A stretch of DNA of 64,000 nucleotides from NCBI RefSeq assembly GCF_009827615.1, contig NZ_WTYU01000001.1, positions 517,001 through 581,000 of the forward strand, given 5' to 3'. Positions 1 to 8,512 of the stretch are shown piece by piece; position 1 is the stretch's first letter, and each line of letters begins with the position of its first letter. A program made the translations under genes and the position numbers. Below the pieces are notes generated by a model. It had not been told where the DNA came from. It was given only the letters and a program-made list of their open reading frames with translations, and made no database searches. The stretch is from Allopontixanthobacter confluentis. Lineage in GTDB: Bacteria; Pseudomonadota; Alphaproteobacteria; Sphingomonadales; Sphingomonadaceae.

Positions 1-1
1 T

Positions 2-334
2 TTTTGCCCTTTCTCCGACCCTTATTCACTAACGACGTTTGGTCCATTTAGTAGCGACAATGTCGATTTACAGGTGCCGAGCTTCGCTGAGCCTTTGCAG
101 CGAGGGCCGGACGGCAAGTTCCACTACAACGTCTTCATCGTGCCCAAGCATCCTATGCCGAATGTAACCTATAGTAAGGCCGCTCGCGAACGAGAGACAT
201 ACGACATTGGATCGAATGGCCGCGACGTCTGTCTAATGATCGACGCGCCAGGCTACGACATCATAAAGTCTAAATCCGGGCTGATCAGGATACCATACGA
301 GCAAATTGCAGCTTCGTTGTCGTCGGGGCTCTAA
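2..334 (+). CDS. Partial hypothetical protein (5' end outside window)
   Basis: The frame is open from the first bases of the window to a TAA at 332-334, so this is probably the C-terminal part of a longer protein; a GTG at 74 is a possible internal start. The last ~86 residues are soluble and mixed in composition (segment FHYNVFIVPKHPMPNVTY), with no signal peptide or membrane segment. I recognise no family. A dispersed repeat begins 13 bases after the stop, and the following region holds only relics. Confidence 0.4.
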   Translation, partial: FCPFSDPYSLTTFGPFSSDNVDLQVPSFAEPLQRGPDGKFHYNVFIVPKHPMPNVTYSKAARERETYDIGSNGRDVCLMIDAPGYDIIKSKSGLIRIPYEQIAASLSSGL

Positions 335-346
335 ATACCTCATCAA

Positions 347-433
347 TGTCCGAAATTGGGTCGCTTCCTGCCGGTCTGCTTTTGGAACCATCGCCAGACG
401 ACTGGAACGTCGAAAATTGGGTGGCTTGCTGAC
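347..433 (+). repeat. Dispersed intergenic repeat, copy 1
   Basis: Fullest copy of a repeat seen at least six times here. It starts with TGTCCGAAATTGGGTCGCTT, continues CCTGCCGGTCTGCTTTT, and after a variable stretch ends with a second block near CGTCGAAAATTGGGTGGC. Other copies are at 787, 1487, 18669, 35321 and 44170. Confidence 0.75.
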
Positions 434-599
434 ATCAGGAGAACCGATGCTCAAGCCCACAGTCAGGGTAAACCTCTACGCGCTGCGAAGAACTACCGCC
501 ATGATCGCAGACAGAGACGACGTAGGGCTGATCATTGTTCCATAGCGTAGGCTGGTTCACGCCGCAGATAAGCTGCTCGCGCTCGATGTTCTGACGCAC

Positions 600-761
600 C
601 TATTCGACTACGTCACGTCGCGAGTACGATCGACAGGCATCAGCATCGTACGCCCACGACATCAGCAGAGGGGTGGCGAGCCAAACGAGGACGACGAGCC
701 CGACGGTTGCTAGCACGACGAGCGACACACGCTTCAACGGAGGTCTGGGAGTCATCTTCAT
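600..761 (-). CDS. Small single-pass membrane protein, unknown function
   Basis: A 53-residue reading frame starting MKMTPRPPLKRVSLVVL. It has a short basic N-terminus followed by about 20 hydrophobic residues (LVVLATVGLVVLVWLATPLL) and a short polar tail, so one transmembrane helix is likely. The frame extends upstream to 854, but that part overlaps dispersed-repeat copy 2 and looks non-coding, so the internal ATG at 761 was chosen. It lies in a relic-rich zone and may not be expressed. Confidence 0.35.
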   Translation of the reverse strand: MKMTPRPPLKRVSLVVLATVGLVVLVWLATPLLMSWAYDADACRSYSRRDVVE

Positions 762-786
762 GTCAGCACTATAGTTGAACGTCGAA

Positions 787-866
787 ATGTCCACTATTGG
801 GTCGTTAGCTGCCAGTCTGCTTTCAGGTGCGCTTCCATGCGGCTGAAACGTCAAAAACTGGGGTGG
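787..866 (+). repeat. Dispersed intergenic repeat, copy 2
   Basis: Diverged copy: TGTCCACTATTGGGTCGTTA then GCTGCCAGTCTGCTTTC, followed by the second block GAAACGTCAAAAACTGGGGT. The order and spacing of both blocks match copy 1. Confidence 0.7.
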
Positions 867-923
867 AATCCAGAAGGACAGGGTTGAGGGCTCAGACTAG
901 CAAGACCAGTCGTTCAGCCGGCC

Positions 924-1391
924 CTACAGCTTCTTGATTACCCGCACGGTCTCAACCTGAAATCCTGCCCGTTTGTAAAATTCAAATGCTCGCGTGTTGC
1001 TACCAAACACATCGAGCGCCACCCTCGCGTAACCCATTTCTAAGGCCCACTCTTCTGCCTTCTGGATGAGAGCTTTCGCTACCCCCTTGCCTTCATGCAT
1101 TCTCTCAACGGCGAGTAGGGCGATATACGCACAGGGCTCCGATAGCACTTCATCACTACCTTCCCGCACACTCACGTAGCCAAGCAGCTCATTTGCTTCG
1201 TCGACCGCCAGGAACGTAGCACTCCTCCCCGCACTTTGCTCCCACGCTGTTGCAGTGAAAGCAGCTTGAAAAGCCTCAACTTCGGCGTCTGAATGGGTTG
1301 GCGCATTAATGACCTCAGTCAACCGAGGATTTAAACGTTCAATGAAGGCCCGATCTTCCTCATCACGCTCTGGCCTGATAGAAAACGTCAT
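924..1391 (-). CDS. GNAT-family N-acetyltransferase
   Basis: A 155-residue, single-domain cytosolic acetyltransferase of the GNAT fold, predicted to move an acetyl group from acetyl-CoA to an amine; the substrate cannot be told. The acetyl-CoA loop region is visible as VERMHEGKGVAKALIQKAEE (about residues 94-113; a variant of R/Q-x-x-G-x-G/A), followed by the typical C-terminal pattern ALDVFGSNTRAFEFYKRAGF, where residues tend to N-x-x-A-x-x-F-Y-x-x-x-G-F. Length and motif spacing are normal for a complete protein. It stands alone between two dispersed-repeat copies, so neighbours give no hint of its role. The start is the ATG at 1391. Confidence 0.85.
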   Translation of the reverse strand: MTFSIRPERDEEDRAFIERLNPRLTEVINAPTHSDAEVEAFQAAFTATAWEQSAGRSATFLAVDEANELLGYVSVREGSDEVLSEPCAYIALLAVERMHEGKGVAKALIQKAEEWALEMGYARVALDVFGSNTRAFEFYKRAGFQVETVRVIKKL

Positions 1392-1486
1392 TCTTGTGCC
1401 TTTTAACTATAGTGAATTTGGCGTTTTCTAGCCGTTTGAGCCTGAGCTAGCGGCCGATCGCATCGGGGACAACATCCCATCTTCAT

Positions 1487-1525
1487 TGTCCGAAATTGGG
1501 TCGCTAGCTGACTGTCCGCTTTTAT
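1487..1525 (+). repeat. Dispersed intergenic repeat, copy 3 (first block only)
   Basis: TGTCCGAAATTGGGTCGCTA followed by GCTGACTGTCCGCTTTT. The first 19 bases equal copy 1; the second block of the repeat is not seen. Confidence 0.7.
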
Positions 1526-1656
1526 CAGAATGATGAGCAAAACTGACTCCAGGCGATAATGCGTGTTGCTGTTCCAGTACTAAAATTTATCGCTGCTCGA
1601 TCACGCAGAGGTGGCACCAGGACTCTCGAGAGGCTCTGGATCTTTTACGTTTCTTC

Positions 1657-1866
1657 TCAATCCAGTTCAAACACGCATACTATCCTGCTCGCCGGGATCA
1701 TGACCTTGCGGCACACGCCGTTCTCATCGGGATGGTCCATTGTGCCAATCAGCATGTGATTTCTTGTCGCCATTGTCCGCGCCAGGTCCGCCAGATTTTT
1801 TTCTGGCAGGTCGACCTCCAGCGGAATTTGCTGTGCGATACAGATCCTAAAAATTGCCATCACCAC
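1657..1866 (-). CDS. Small hypothetical protein
   Basis: A 69-residue frame with a soluble, protein-like composition (segments LPEKNLADLARTMATRNHML and CRKVMIPASRIVCVFELD). The end, a basic/hydrophobic strand pattern around MIPASRI, resembles small conserved proteins I have seen in sphingomonads, but I cannot name a family. The N-terminal ATG is uncertain because the upstream region becomes a purine-rich tract. It could be the tail of a decayed gene. Confidence 0.35.
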   Translation of the reverse strand: MVMAIFRICIAQQIPLEVDLPEKNLADLARTMATRNHMLIGTMDHPDENGVCRKVMIPASRIVCVFELD

Positions 1867-1875
1867 GCCGATCCT

Positions 1876-1925
1876 GAAAAGAAAAGAAAAAAAAGAAAAA
1901 AAAAGAATAAAAAAACCAAAAATAT
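1876..1925. repeat. A/G low-complexity tract
   Basis: About 50 bases made almost only of A and G on the plus strand (runs such as AAAAGAAAAGAAAAAAAAG), passing into an AT-rich stretch to about 1950. It lies between the relic region and the Tn7-like genes and is strikingly unlike the GC-rich sequence that follows. Confidence 0.8.
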
Positions 1926-2108
1926 TTAAAACTCAATATTATTTTCTAAAATCATCATCAAAAGGCTGCTGACTCCTCCAAAACAGAAATAGAAGCTTGC
2001 CATTTATCATGACCTTGGAAAGTGTTGACTTCGTTCTATGATGTCGGAATACTATCGTTAGTCTGGCCGAGTCGCAAGATGCGGCCATTTCAAGTAAGTG
2101 GTGCTGAT

Positions 2109-2909
2109 ATGGTAGTGTCAGTCAGAAGCCGTAGTTCAAATGGCGGGCGGGCAAGAGATCGCGGCCTGAAGGTCCAGCACGTTCCTTCCAAAGGACGCGC
2201 TTCCCGCATCCTGCAGGCGGAAAAGGTCCATCACCTGATGAGCGATATCGAGACCCGCCTCCACGCCGAGCTCGAATGGAACCGGGCGGTTACCAGGATC
2301 GAAGCCCAATATCTCCTGCCCCTCCACGCGACCGAACGCATCGCAGCGGCGCTGGGCATCCGCCACCCGCAGATCCCGCACACGCGCGAGCCGGCGCCGA
2401 TGTCGACCGATCTCTATTTCGAGATGATACTGGCGGGCGTGACCACGCGGCACGCACGCTCTGTCAAAAGCGCCGATGCCTTCGATATTCGGGGGCGGTC
2501 CCCGAGGCGCGCAGCCGCGGTGAGGCACATGAGTGAGAAGCTGGAGATCGAGCGGCGCTACTGGAGCGAGGCCGGGGTGCACTGGCGCCTGGTGACCGAC
2601 CTTGATCTATGCCGGGTGCGCTGCGCAAACATCCGCCTCCTGCTCTCGACTGACAAACTTGACCCCGCCCTGGGCCCCGGTTTCTGGCAGGACGCGATCG
2701 ACCTCACCGCGGCAATCCTGAAAGCCGGCAGCGACCGGCCGCTGGCATTCCTTGCCCAGAGAGCGGAGGAAACTGCCGGGCTGGAGGCGCGGCATTTCAT
2801 CGCCTGCGTGCGCCATCTGTGCACCGCGCGCGTGCTGGCCTTCGACATGAGCGTACATTTCTCGCCGGAACTGCGCGCCAGCGACTTTGTCTTCACGGAG
2901 GAAGGCTGA
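2109..2909 (+). CDS. tnsA: TnsA-type endonuclease subunit of a Tn7-like transposase
   Basis: A 266-residue protein of the TnsA nuclease family, which makes the 5'-strand cuts at transposon ends together with TnsB. The restriction-enzyme-like active site fits E48 (MSDIETRL), D101 (STDLYF) and K120 (ARSVKSAD). The C-terminal part has the family pattern EKLEIERRYW...GVHWRLVTD. The ATG at 2109 was chosen because it gives a normal length and conservation begins soon after (KGRASRILQAEKVHHLM); an in-frame GTG at 2022 would add 29 residues that may instead be transposon end sequence. The stop shares one base with the tnsB start, so the two are probably translationally coupled. Confidence 0.85.
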   Translation: MVVSVRSRSSNGGRARDRGLKVQHVPSKGRASRILQAEKVHHLMSDIETRLHAELEWNRAVTRIEAQYLLPLHATERIAAALGIRHPQIPHTREPAPMSTDLYFEMILAGVTTRHARSVKSADAFDIRGRSPRRAAAVRHMSEKLEIERRYWSEAGVHWRLVTDLDLCRVRCANIRLLLSTDKLDPALGPGFWQDAIDLTAAILKAGSDRPLAFLAQRAEETAGLEARHFIACVRHLCTARVLAFDMSVHFSPELRASDFVFTEEG

Positions 2910-5014
2910 TGTTTTTCGTACGCGACGTGATCCAGCATGGCCGCAAAGGTCAGTTCAGAATTGTCGGTATCCACCGAGACGCAGTCTTCCTGTTCGACCT
3001 CAATGCAGTGCGAACAGTGATCACGGAACATTCCCTCGAGGCGCTGAAGAGCGGGCTGGGCAAGGGCAAGGTCGAATTTCTCGCCGGCCATGCGTTCAAT
3101 TGCAGGGCTGGCCATGATCTTTCCAAGGCGCAGGTGCGGCGCATTACCCAGCGGCTCGAACAGGTTCGCGATCTGGTCGTGCAGATGCCGGCCATTTTTT
3201 ATTCGCCGGACCGCGGTCGCCTCGTGTCTCAAGCCTCGCGCAAATTCGGCGTGTCGGCCAAGACGCTGCACAAGGCGCTCTTCCAGTTCTGGCACGGCGG
3301 CATGACCATGGATGCGCTGGTGCCGCATTTCGAGCGCTGCGGCGCGCCGGGCAAGGACAAGCCGCTTGACACCATCAGGGGGCGCAAGCCTGACGAAGGC
3401 ATGGCCCGGGCGCCGGCGCTGACCCAGGAGATGCTGAACGCGTTCCAGCGCTGCACCGATGGGCACTACAAGCGCAACCGGCATGTCACGTTGGCGGAAA
3501 CCTATAATATGGTCCTCGATCTGCTGTGCACGCGCAGCGTGACCGACCCCGAAACCGGAGCTCCGATCACTTTCGTGAAGGATCCAGACGTAGCGATCCC
3601 CACGGAGCGCCAGTTCCTATACTGGTATTACAAGCAGGGACGGGCCAAGTCGGACGCGAAGGCAAGGTTCGGTGACGTCAGGATTGCGCTGCGCTCGCGC
3701 GCACGCTTGTCCTATGCTGCGCAGGACAATCCCAACGCCGGCGGCCGCTTCATCGTCGATTCTACCAAGCTCGACGTTAACCTGGTCTCCTCCACCAATC
3801 GCGAAATCTTCATCGGTACGCCCACCTTCTACATCGTGGTCGATGAAGTTACCGCCATGATCGTTGGCTTTGCGATTTCTCTCGAGAATACCTCCTGGCT
3901 TGCGCAGGGCGTGGCGATCTTCAACTGCTTGGAAGACAAGGTGGCGTTCTGCCGCCGTTACGGGATCGAGATCGCGCCGGAGGACTGGCCGGTGCACGGC
4001 ATGATGCCAATCCGCTTCCTGTTCGACCGGGGTGAGGCGCGCGGCGAACTCGCCACCGAATTCGCCCGCAAGTCCGGGCTGATCGTGGAAAACACCAGTC
4101 CCTACCGCGGCGATCTGAAGGGGATTTGCGAGCAGCGCTTCGATCTGGTCAACGAGACCCTGCGTCCGCAGATACCCGGGGCCCGCGACGCGGATTCGGG
4201 CAAGCGCGGCGAGCGGGACCCGCGCCTCAACGCCTCGCTCAACCTCGAGGAGATCACGCAGGTTCTGATCCATACCATCATCTATCTCAACAACCGGGTG
4301 GTGACGGGTTTTCGCCAGTCGAAGGCCATGCTCGCGCAGCAGGTCCCCAATATTCCTGCCGCCATGTGGAACTGGTGCCTCGATACCGGGCGCAGCGCGC
4401 TGATCCGCTTCGACAAGGATGAGATCGGCATTTCGCTACTGCCTTCGGGCACGGGGAGCATCACCGCGCAAGGCGTCTGCTTCAAGGGCCTCTTCTACAC
4501 CTGCGAGCGGGCGGAAAGCGAACAGTGGTTCGAGCAGGTTAATGCCGCAGGTTCGCAGCGGCAGATCAGTCTTTCCTACCATCCCTGGCTGATGGACGCG
4601 GTCTATCTTCACGTGGAAGCGGGGCGCCGGCCCGAGCTGGCAGTCCTCACGCCGTACAGCCAGAACCATGCTGGCATGTCGCTTCCCGAAGTGGAGCAGC
4701 TGCGGTTGGCCAAGCGGATTGCTACGCAGGGGCGGCAGCTCGACCAGACATTGCTCCACGCCGATTACCGCAACCAGGTGTCCCACATCGTCCAGTCCGC
4801 TGTGCAGGAACGGATCGATCACCTGCGCCCCCGCGATCTCAAGGGTGCGCGGGAGCACCGCGCCCTCGATGCAGCGAGCAACCGAGAAGACGAGAAGGAA
4901 CGCCTGCGGCTTGGCATTGCCCAGTATGATGCGCAAAGTGGCGATCCGGAAGGCGGGCGGGAAGTTCAAGGTCCCCCGCCTGGCGACGAGCTCGGCGATG
5001 GAGAGGCGCTGTGA
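2909..5014 (+). CDS. tnsB: TnsB-type DDE transposase
   Basis: A 701-residue transposase matching the length of Tn7 TnsB. It would bind repeats in the transposon ends and carry out 3'-end cutting and joining. The rve/RNase H-like catalytic domain shows D284 (RFIVDSTK), D373 (LFDRGEARGE) and E408 (GICEQRFDLVNE), with 34 residues between the last two, as in DD(35)E enzymes. Upstream are DNA-binding helix-turn-helix regions (for example RKFGVSAKTLHKALFQFW); the acidic/charged C-terminal tail would contact TnsC. The start at 2909 overlaps the tnsA stop (TGATG) and gives MFFVRDVIQ. The end overlaps tnsC by four bases (GTGA). Confidence 0.93.
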   Translation: MFFVRDVIQHGRKGQFRIVGIHRDAVFLFDLNAVRTVITEHSLEALKSGLGKGKVEFLAGHAFNCRAGHDLSKAQVRRITQRLEQVRDLVVQMPAIFYSPDRGRLVSQASRKFGVSAKTLHKALFQFWHGGMTMDALVPHFERCGAPGKDKPLDTIRGRKPDEGMARAPALTQEMLNAFQRCTDGHYKRNRHVTLAETYNMVLDLLCTRSVTDPETGAPITFVKDPDVAIPTERQFLYWYYKQGRAKSDAKARFGDVRIALRSRARLSYAAQDNPNAGGRFIVDSTKLDVNLVSSTNREIFIGTPTFYIVVDEVTAMIVGFAISLENTSWLAQGVAIFNCLEDKVAFCRRYGIEIAPEDWPVHGMMPIRFLFDRGEARGELATEFARKSGLIVENTSPYRGDLKGICEQRFDLVNETLRPQIPGARDADSGKRGERDPRLNASLNLEEITQVLIHTIIYLNNRVVTGFRQSKAMLAQQVPNIPAAMWNWCLDTGRSALIRFDKDEIGISLLPSGTGSITAQGVCFKGLFYTCERAESEQWFEQVNAAGSQRQISLSYHPWLMDAVYLHVEAGRRPELAVLTPYSQNHAGMSLPEVEQLRLAKRIATQGRQLDQTLLHADYRNQVSHIVQSAVQERIDHLRPRDLKGAREHRALDAASNREDEKERLRLGIAQYDAQSGDPEGGREVQGPPPGDELGDGEAL

Positions 5015-6606
5015 CCGCCCGTCCAGATGATCAGGATAATCCCTACATTGCGGCGCTTCCCGCGCTTGTAACGATGCGAGAGCGGGCGGATGAGCTTCGC
5101 GTAGCGCCGCATTACAGCGCGCAGGAGCGCAGCTTGCGCCCAGTCGAGCGGCGCTTCGCGCTGATGCGCCTGTCGCGGGTCTTCATTCCTGCTCCGCGCC
5201 ATATCCGCTTTGCCGAAGGGCTCGATATGCTGCTGTACAGTGGCTACGAGGGCCGCAATCCTTCAGGAATGGGCTTTGCGGCCCGGGCCGGTAAAATCGC
5301 GCGGCTACGCCAGGCAGGCACGCTGCTTGCGCCTAGGCCATCGTCCGGCAGCGGGGGCGCGGGCAATGGGTTCCTGATTGGTGCGCCGGGCATGGGCAAG
5401 ACGCGGACCATCGAGCACAGCCTGCGGCGCTACCCGCAGGTGTGCGACCATCCCGGGCTTCCCCGACAGATCTGCTGGATGAAACTGGAGTGTCCCAGCC
5501 GCGGCTCGATCCGGAGCCTGTGCATCCAGTTCTTCGATGAGCTCAGCCGGCTCGTGGGCAATACCGACTACCGCGCGCTCTACGGACACCGGAAAGCTTC
5601 GGAGGATACGCTGATGAGCGATATGGCGCTTGCGGCGAGCTTTCACGGGCTCGGGATCCTCGTCATCGACGAGATCCAGCATATCGGCCGGATATCAGGG
5701 GAAGAGCATGGCCTCATGACCTTCCTCACCCAGCTGACCAACCAACTGGGGATCCCGGTCGTTTTTATCGGGACGCTGTCGGTCCTGCCCCAAGTCCAGC
5801 GCACCGCGCGCATGGCGCGGCGCAGCGTCGGGCCGGCCTGCGCGCTGTGGGAGCCGCGGCGCGATGATCCGGACTGGCGCAGCCTGCTCGAGGAGGTCTG
5901 GCGCTACCAGTGGACCGAGAAGGTCAATCCGCTGACCGAGGAACTGGCTGCCACCTTCTACGATTGCACCGGGGGCATTATCGACCTTATGATCAAGCTC
6001 TACCTCTCGGTGCAGCTGAGGTTGATCTATCGCAGCGAGATCCGCGGCAGCACGCACGAGGAGATCATCACGCCCGAGTTTGTTCGGCGGGTCGCCGATG
6101 CTGACTTTGCGCCCATCAAGCCGATGGTCGAGGCGCTGTGCCTCGGTGATCGGACAAAGCTCGCCAGGTTCGATGACCTCCACAGTTTCGACCGCGGCTT
6201 CCGGGAATCGCTGAGCCAGCTTTTCGACCAGCCCCTGCGCGCTCAGATCACCGCACCGCCGATCGATCTTTCCATCCTCCCTGCGCCCGAGGGGGATGCG
6301 TATCAGATGATCTGGGCGAAACTTTCCAATGACGGCCTTGGCGAGGAAATCATTCTCCAGCTGATCGACACGGTGCGCGCCGAGGGTCTCGATGCCGAGC
6401 AGGATCTGCTTGGTTTCTTCGCACGGATTTCCGAATTGAAGAAAAAGCGCAAGGGTCGCAAAGCTCCCGCCGAGAAGCCGGATACCGCGGCGATGGAGGC
6501 GTGCGACCTGCGACGGCTGGTCGCCGAGGCAGCCGAGAGCGGGCTAACGCCGCTCGAGGCGATCAGGGGCGCAGGCCTTACCGGCATCTGGCTGGAGGCT
6601 GCGTAA
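5011..6606 (+). CDS. tnsC: TnsC-type AAA+ regulator ATPase
   Basis: A 531-residue AAA+ ATPase that in Tn7-like elements links the target selector (TniQ/TnsD) to TnsAB. Walker A is GAPGMGKT at residues 124-131 and Walker B is LVIDE at 217-221, followed by the family motif QHIG. The sensor region includes VVFIGTLSVLPQVQ. The ~120 residues before Walker A and ~190 residues after the ATPase core fit TnsC more than the shorter TniB. It starts with GTG inside the tnsB stop, which argues for coupled translation, and ends four bases before the tniQ GTG. Confidence 0.92.
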   Translation: MTARPDDQDNPYIAALPALVTMRERADELRVAPHYSAQERSLRPVERRFALMRLSRVFIPAPRHIRFAEGLDMLLYSGYEGRNPSGMGFAARAGKIARLRQAGTLLAPRPSSGSGGAGNGFLIGAPGMGKTRTIEHSLRRYPQVCDHPGLPRQICWMKLECPSRGSIRSLCIQFFDELSRLVGNTDYRALYGHRKASEDTLMSDMALAASFHGLGILVIDEIQHIGRISGEEHGLMTFLTQLTNQLGIPVVFIGTLSVLPQVQRTARMARRSVGPACALWEPRRDDPDWRSLLEEVWRYQWTEKVNPLTEELAATFYDCTGGIIDLMIKLYLSVQLRLIYRSEIRGSTHEEIITPEFVRRVADADFAPIKPMVEALCLGDRTKLARFDDLHSFDRGFRESLSQLFDQPLRAQITAPPIDLSILPAPEGDAYQMIWAKLSNDGLGEEIILQLIDTVRAEGLDAEQDLLGFFARISELKKKRKGRKAPAEKPDTAAMEACDLRRLVAEAAESGLTPLEAIRGAGLTGIWLEAA

Positions 6607-6610
6607 ACTC

Positions 6611-7852
6611 GTGGACTGGTTTCCCGAGCCCTATCCCGACGAGACCTTCTACAGTCTGCTGGCGCGGCTCTACCGCTATCTCGGCAGCCCGAATTATGCG
6701 GCATTTGCTCGCGCGCTGTCAGGTCGCCGGCATTACGTGTCGCTGTGCCACCTTCCGTGCGGTCTCGCTGACCTGGCACTGAGGTTTGGATGGTCCGAGG
6801 ATGATCTCACGCGCCTGATCCGCGATCAAACGGCGCTGCCCTATTTTACCGCCTTTGCGAGCGCAGAGGTCCGCGCCAAGGCGGCCGCGCAAATGTTGAG
6901 CCGAGGGGCCTCGCTGCAGTTTTCTCTCGGGCTGTCCACCAGCAAGGTGCCGCTCCCGGACACGCTGCAGTTCTGCCCTCAATGCCTCAAGCAAATGCTG
7001 GTTGAGCGAGGGGAGCAGTGGTGGCTGCGAACTCACCAGCTGCCCGGTGTCGCGGTATGGCCTGATCATGGATCGGTTCTCCGCCGGACTGTGTTTCGGG
7101 TTTGCGCTTCAGATCGCCACCGGCTTGTCTGTCCGGACGAAGCCAATTGTCCTGACAGCGCACCTTTGCTGACTTCAGCGAGGGTGAGCCCGCAGTCAAC
7201 GGCTTTGCTTGTGGGCTTTGCGAGAGCTAGCCGTAGGCTCTTGCAGGTCCCTCCGAAGCCGCGGTCGGAGCGGCAGATCTGGCAGGGATACCGGCGCGAT
7301 CTCGCCCGGCGCGGTCTGCTTAAGGGTACCGATCATGTTCGCCACCAGGAGCTGGTTGCGATCACCGCACAATATTGGGGCGATGCACTTGATCAGATTC
7401 CGGGGCTGAGCTTTCGCAGTGATACGGGAAACAGCTGGCTCATAGATTTCGTCAGGAACAAGCGAAGTCTGCATGCGCCGGCGCGCCATCTCGTCTTTCA
7501 GCTGGCGGTGGCCGCTGCGCCAGCGGTCTTAAGACCCTTCGGAGAGCCACCATGGGTTTGCGAGAATCCGCTGGCCAGTCATTTCGGGCAGCGAACGGTG
7601 GTCCACCTAAAACTCATTCGCGACCGCGGTAAGGTGCATGCACATTTTCGCTGCGAATGCGGCTACAGCTACAGCCGAACGCAACAAGTTGATGGGACGA
7701 TCGGTGAGCCCAGGTTCAGGGAGTTTGGACCGATGGTCATATCATTTCTCAAAAAAGCTAAACACCAAAATCGTTCGTTGCGGTCTACTGCTAAAGCGCT
7801 GCGCGTTGATTCCAAGACTGTCAAAAGGATCCAGCAGGATCTGGATATCTGA
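6611..7852 (+). CDS. tniQ: TniQ/TnsD-family target-site selector
   Basis: A 413-residue TniQ-domain protein, expected to recognise a target site and recruit TnsC. The N-terminus is the family pattern WFPEPYPDETFYSLLARLYR. A zinc-binding segment follows: C122 and C125 (FCPQC), then HQLPGVAVWPDHG with H142 and H153. In many relatives the residue before PxHG is a third Cys; here it is W150. A second Cys pair (FRCECGYSYSR) and a C-terminal helix-turn-helix-like region (STAKALRVDSKTVKRIQ) resemble TnsD. The start is the GTG at 6611, five bases after tnsC. Its length suggests a TnsD-like DNA-binding selector, but the attachment site is not identifiable here. Confidence 0.88.
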   Translation: MDWFPEPYPDETFYSLLARLYRYLGSPNYAAFARALSGRRHYVSLCHLPCGLADLALRFGWSEDDLTRLIRDQTALPYFTAFASAEVRAKAAAQMLSRGASLQFSLGLSTSKVPLPDTLQFCPQCLKQMLVERGEQWWLRTHQLPGVAVWPDHGSVLRRTVFRVCASDRHRLVCPDEANCPDSAPLLTSARVSPQSTALLVGFARASRRLLQVPPKPRSERQIWQGYRRDLARRGLLKGTDHVRHQELVAITAQYWGDALDQIPGLSFRSDTGNSWLIDFVRNKRSLHAPARHLVFQLAVAAAPAVLRPFGEPPWVCENPLASHFGQRTVVHLKLIRDRGKVHAHFRCECGYSYSRTQQVDGTIGEPRFREFGPMVISFLKKAKHQNRSLRSTAKALRVDSKTVKRIQQDLDI

Positions 7853-8512
7853 AAGTTTGTGGCGCCACTTTCGAACGCATCATGGCGCTACTTTCGTCGG
7901 TCTGTTTGGACATCAAATATAGAAGCGACCTACTGTCACTCATTGCTTAAATTTTCGACTTCGGCCCTATTTGAGCTATTTTTTAAAGTGTGCTTTGGAT
8001 GGCCAAAATCGTTAAGATGCTGATTAATCGGATCGCGCAAATTCGGTGCTCATATGACTGCTTCGTCGGACGATCCTAGCTGGCTCCTTTACAACGCCAA
8101 TTTGCCTCAGCAGCTGTTCGTCGATCGATTTGAATACTGGATTGTGCATGACTGCTTTATTGGATGAACCGGAACGTCTTCTATTGCACGGCAAACCGTT
8201 GAGCCCGCCATTCCTTCGTGAATTTAGAAACCGGTTTTTGAGTGACCGCTTCGTCGGACATTCGAAACTCTTTGTATTGGATCTCGAAGGCTGGGAAGCG
8301 GACCTTCTTTCAATCACGTTCATGCATTCGGCGGCTCGGTTGTAATCCCATATGGAGAAAGTCTGGGGGCCACGTCACCCTGAGCAAGCCAGTGTCTTTG
8401 GCACTACGTGTTCGAAAGCCCTTCATACCCTTGACCCTAGTAAATCATTTGCAAACAAATTCAGGAGATTCGTGCTTCACCCGCAGGTCCTGTCGAAAAA
8501 TAAGAAAAGATA
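7853..8512. other. Gene-poor stretch downstream of tniQ
   Basis: No convincing gene. It begins with two close copies of TGGCGCCACTTTCG / TGGCGCTACTTTCG (7860-7898) and holds the degenerate ~95-base repeat at 8053. A 65-residue frame (8148-8345, MTALLDEPERLLLHG) and a 37-residue frame (8053-8166) lie on the repeat units. It may contain the distal transposon end or a decayed cargo gene. Confidence 0.5.
8053..8262 (+). repeat. Degenerate direct repeats with ~95-base period
   Basis: Three like-oriented copies of TGACTGCTTCGTCGGAC-like sequence start at 8054, 8149 and 8243 (TGACTGCTTCGTCGG, TGACTGCTTTATTGG, TGACCGCTTCGTCGG). The bases between the first two also match at about half of positions without gaps. 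Regular, same-direction repeats next to a Tn7-like module could be TnsB-binding sites; this is inference. Confidence 0.5.

Larger units (their letters stand above)
2109..7852 (+). mobile_element. Tn7-like transposition module (tnsABC-tniQ)
   Basis: Four co-directional genes in the order TnsA, TnsB, TnsC, TniQ, each overlapping or within 5 bases of the next. This set defines a Tn7-like cut-and-paste element with a heteromeric transposase (TnsA cuts 5' ends, TnsB is the DDE recombinase), an AAA+ regulator and a TniQ target selector. The span given covers the genes only. Transposon ends were not identified with certainty: in Tn7 relatives one end lies just upstream of tnsA (here about 1950-2110). 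The module is GC-rich while both flanks are AT-rich, consistent with horizontal arrival. No CRISPR array or cas gene is nearby. Confidence 0.85.

Noticed and set aside
2022-2108. N-terminal extension of TnsA from a GTG at 2022
   Set aside because: The 29 extra residues do not look like TnsA family sequence and the region probably contains the transposon end and promoter.
1-8500. A CRISPR-associated transposon
   Set aside because: TniQ and TnsABC are present, but there are no regularly spaced repeats and no cas genes anywhere in the window; the TniQ has TnsD-like length.
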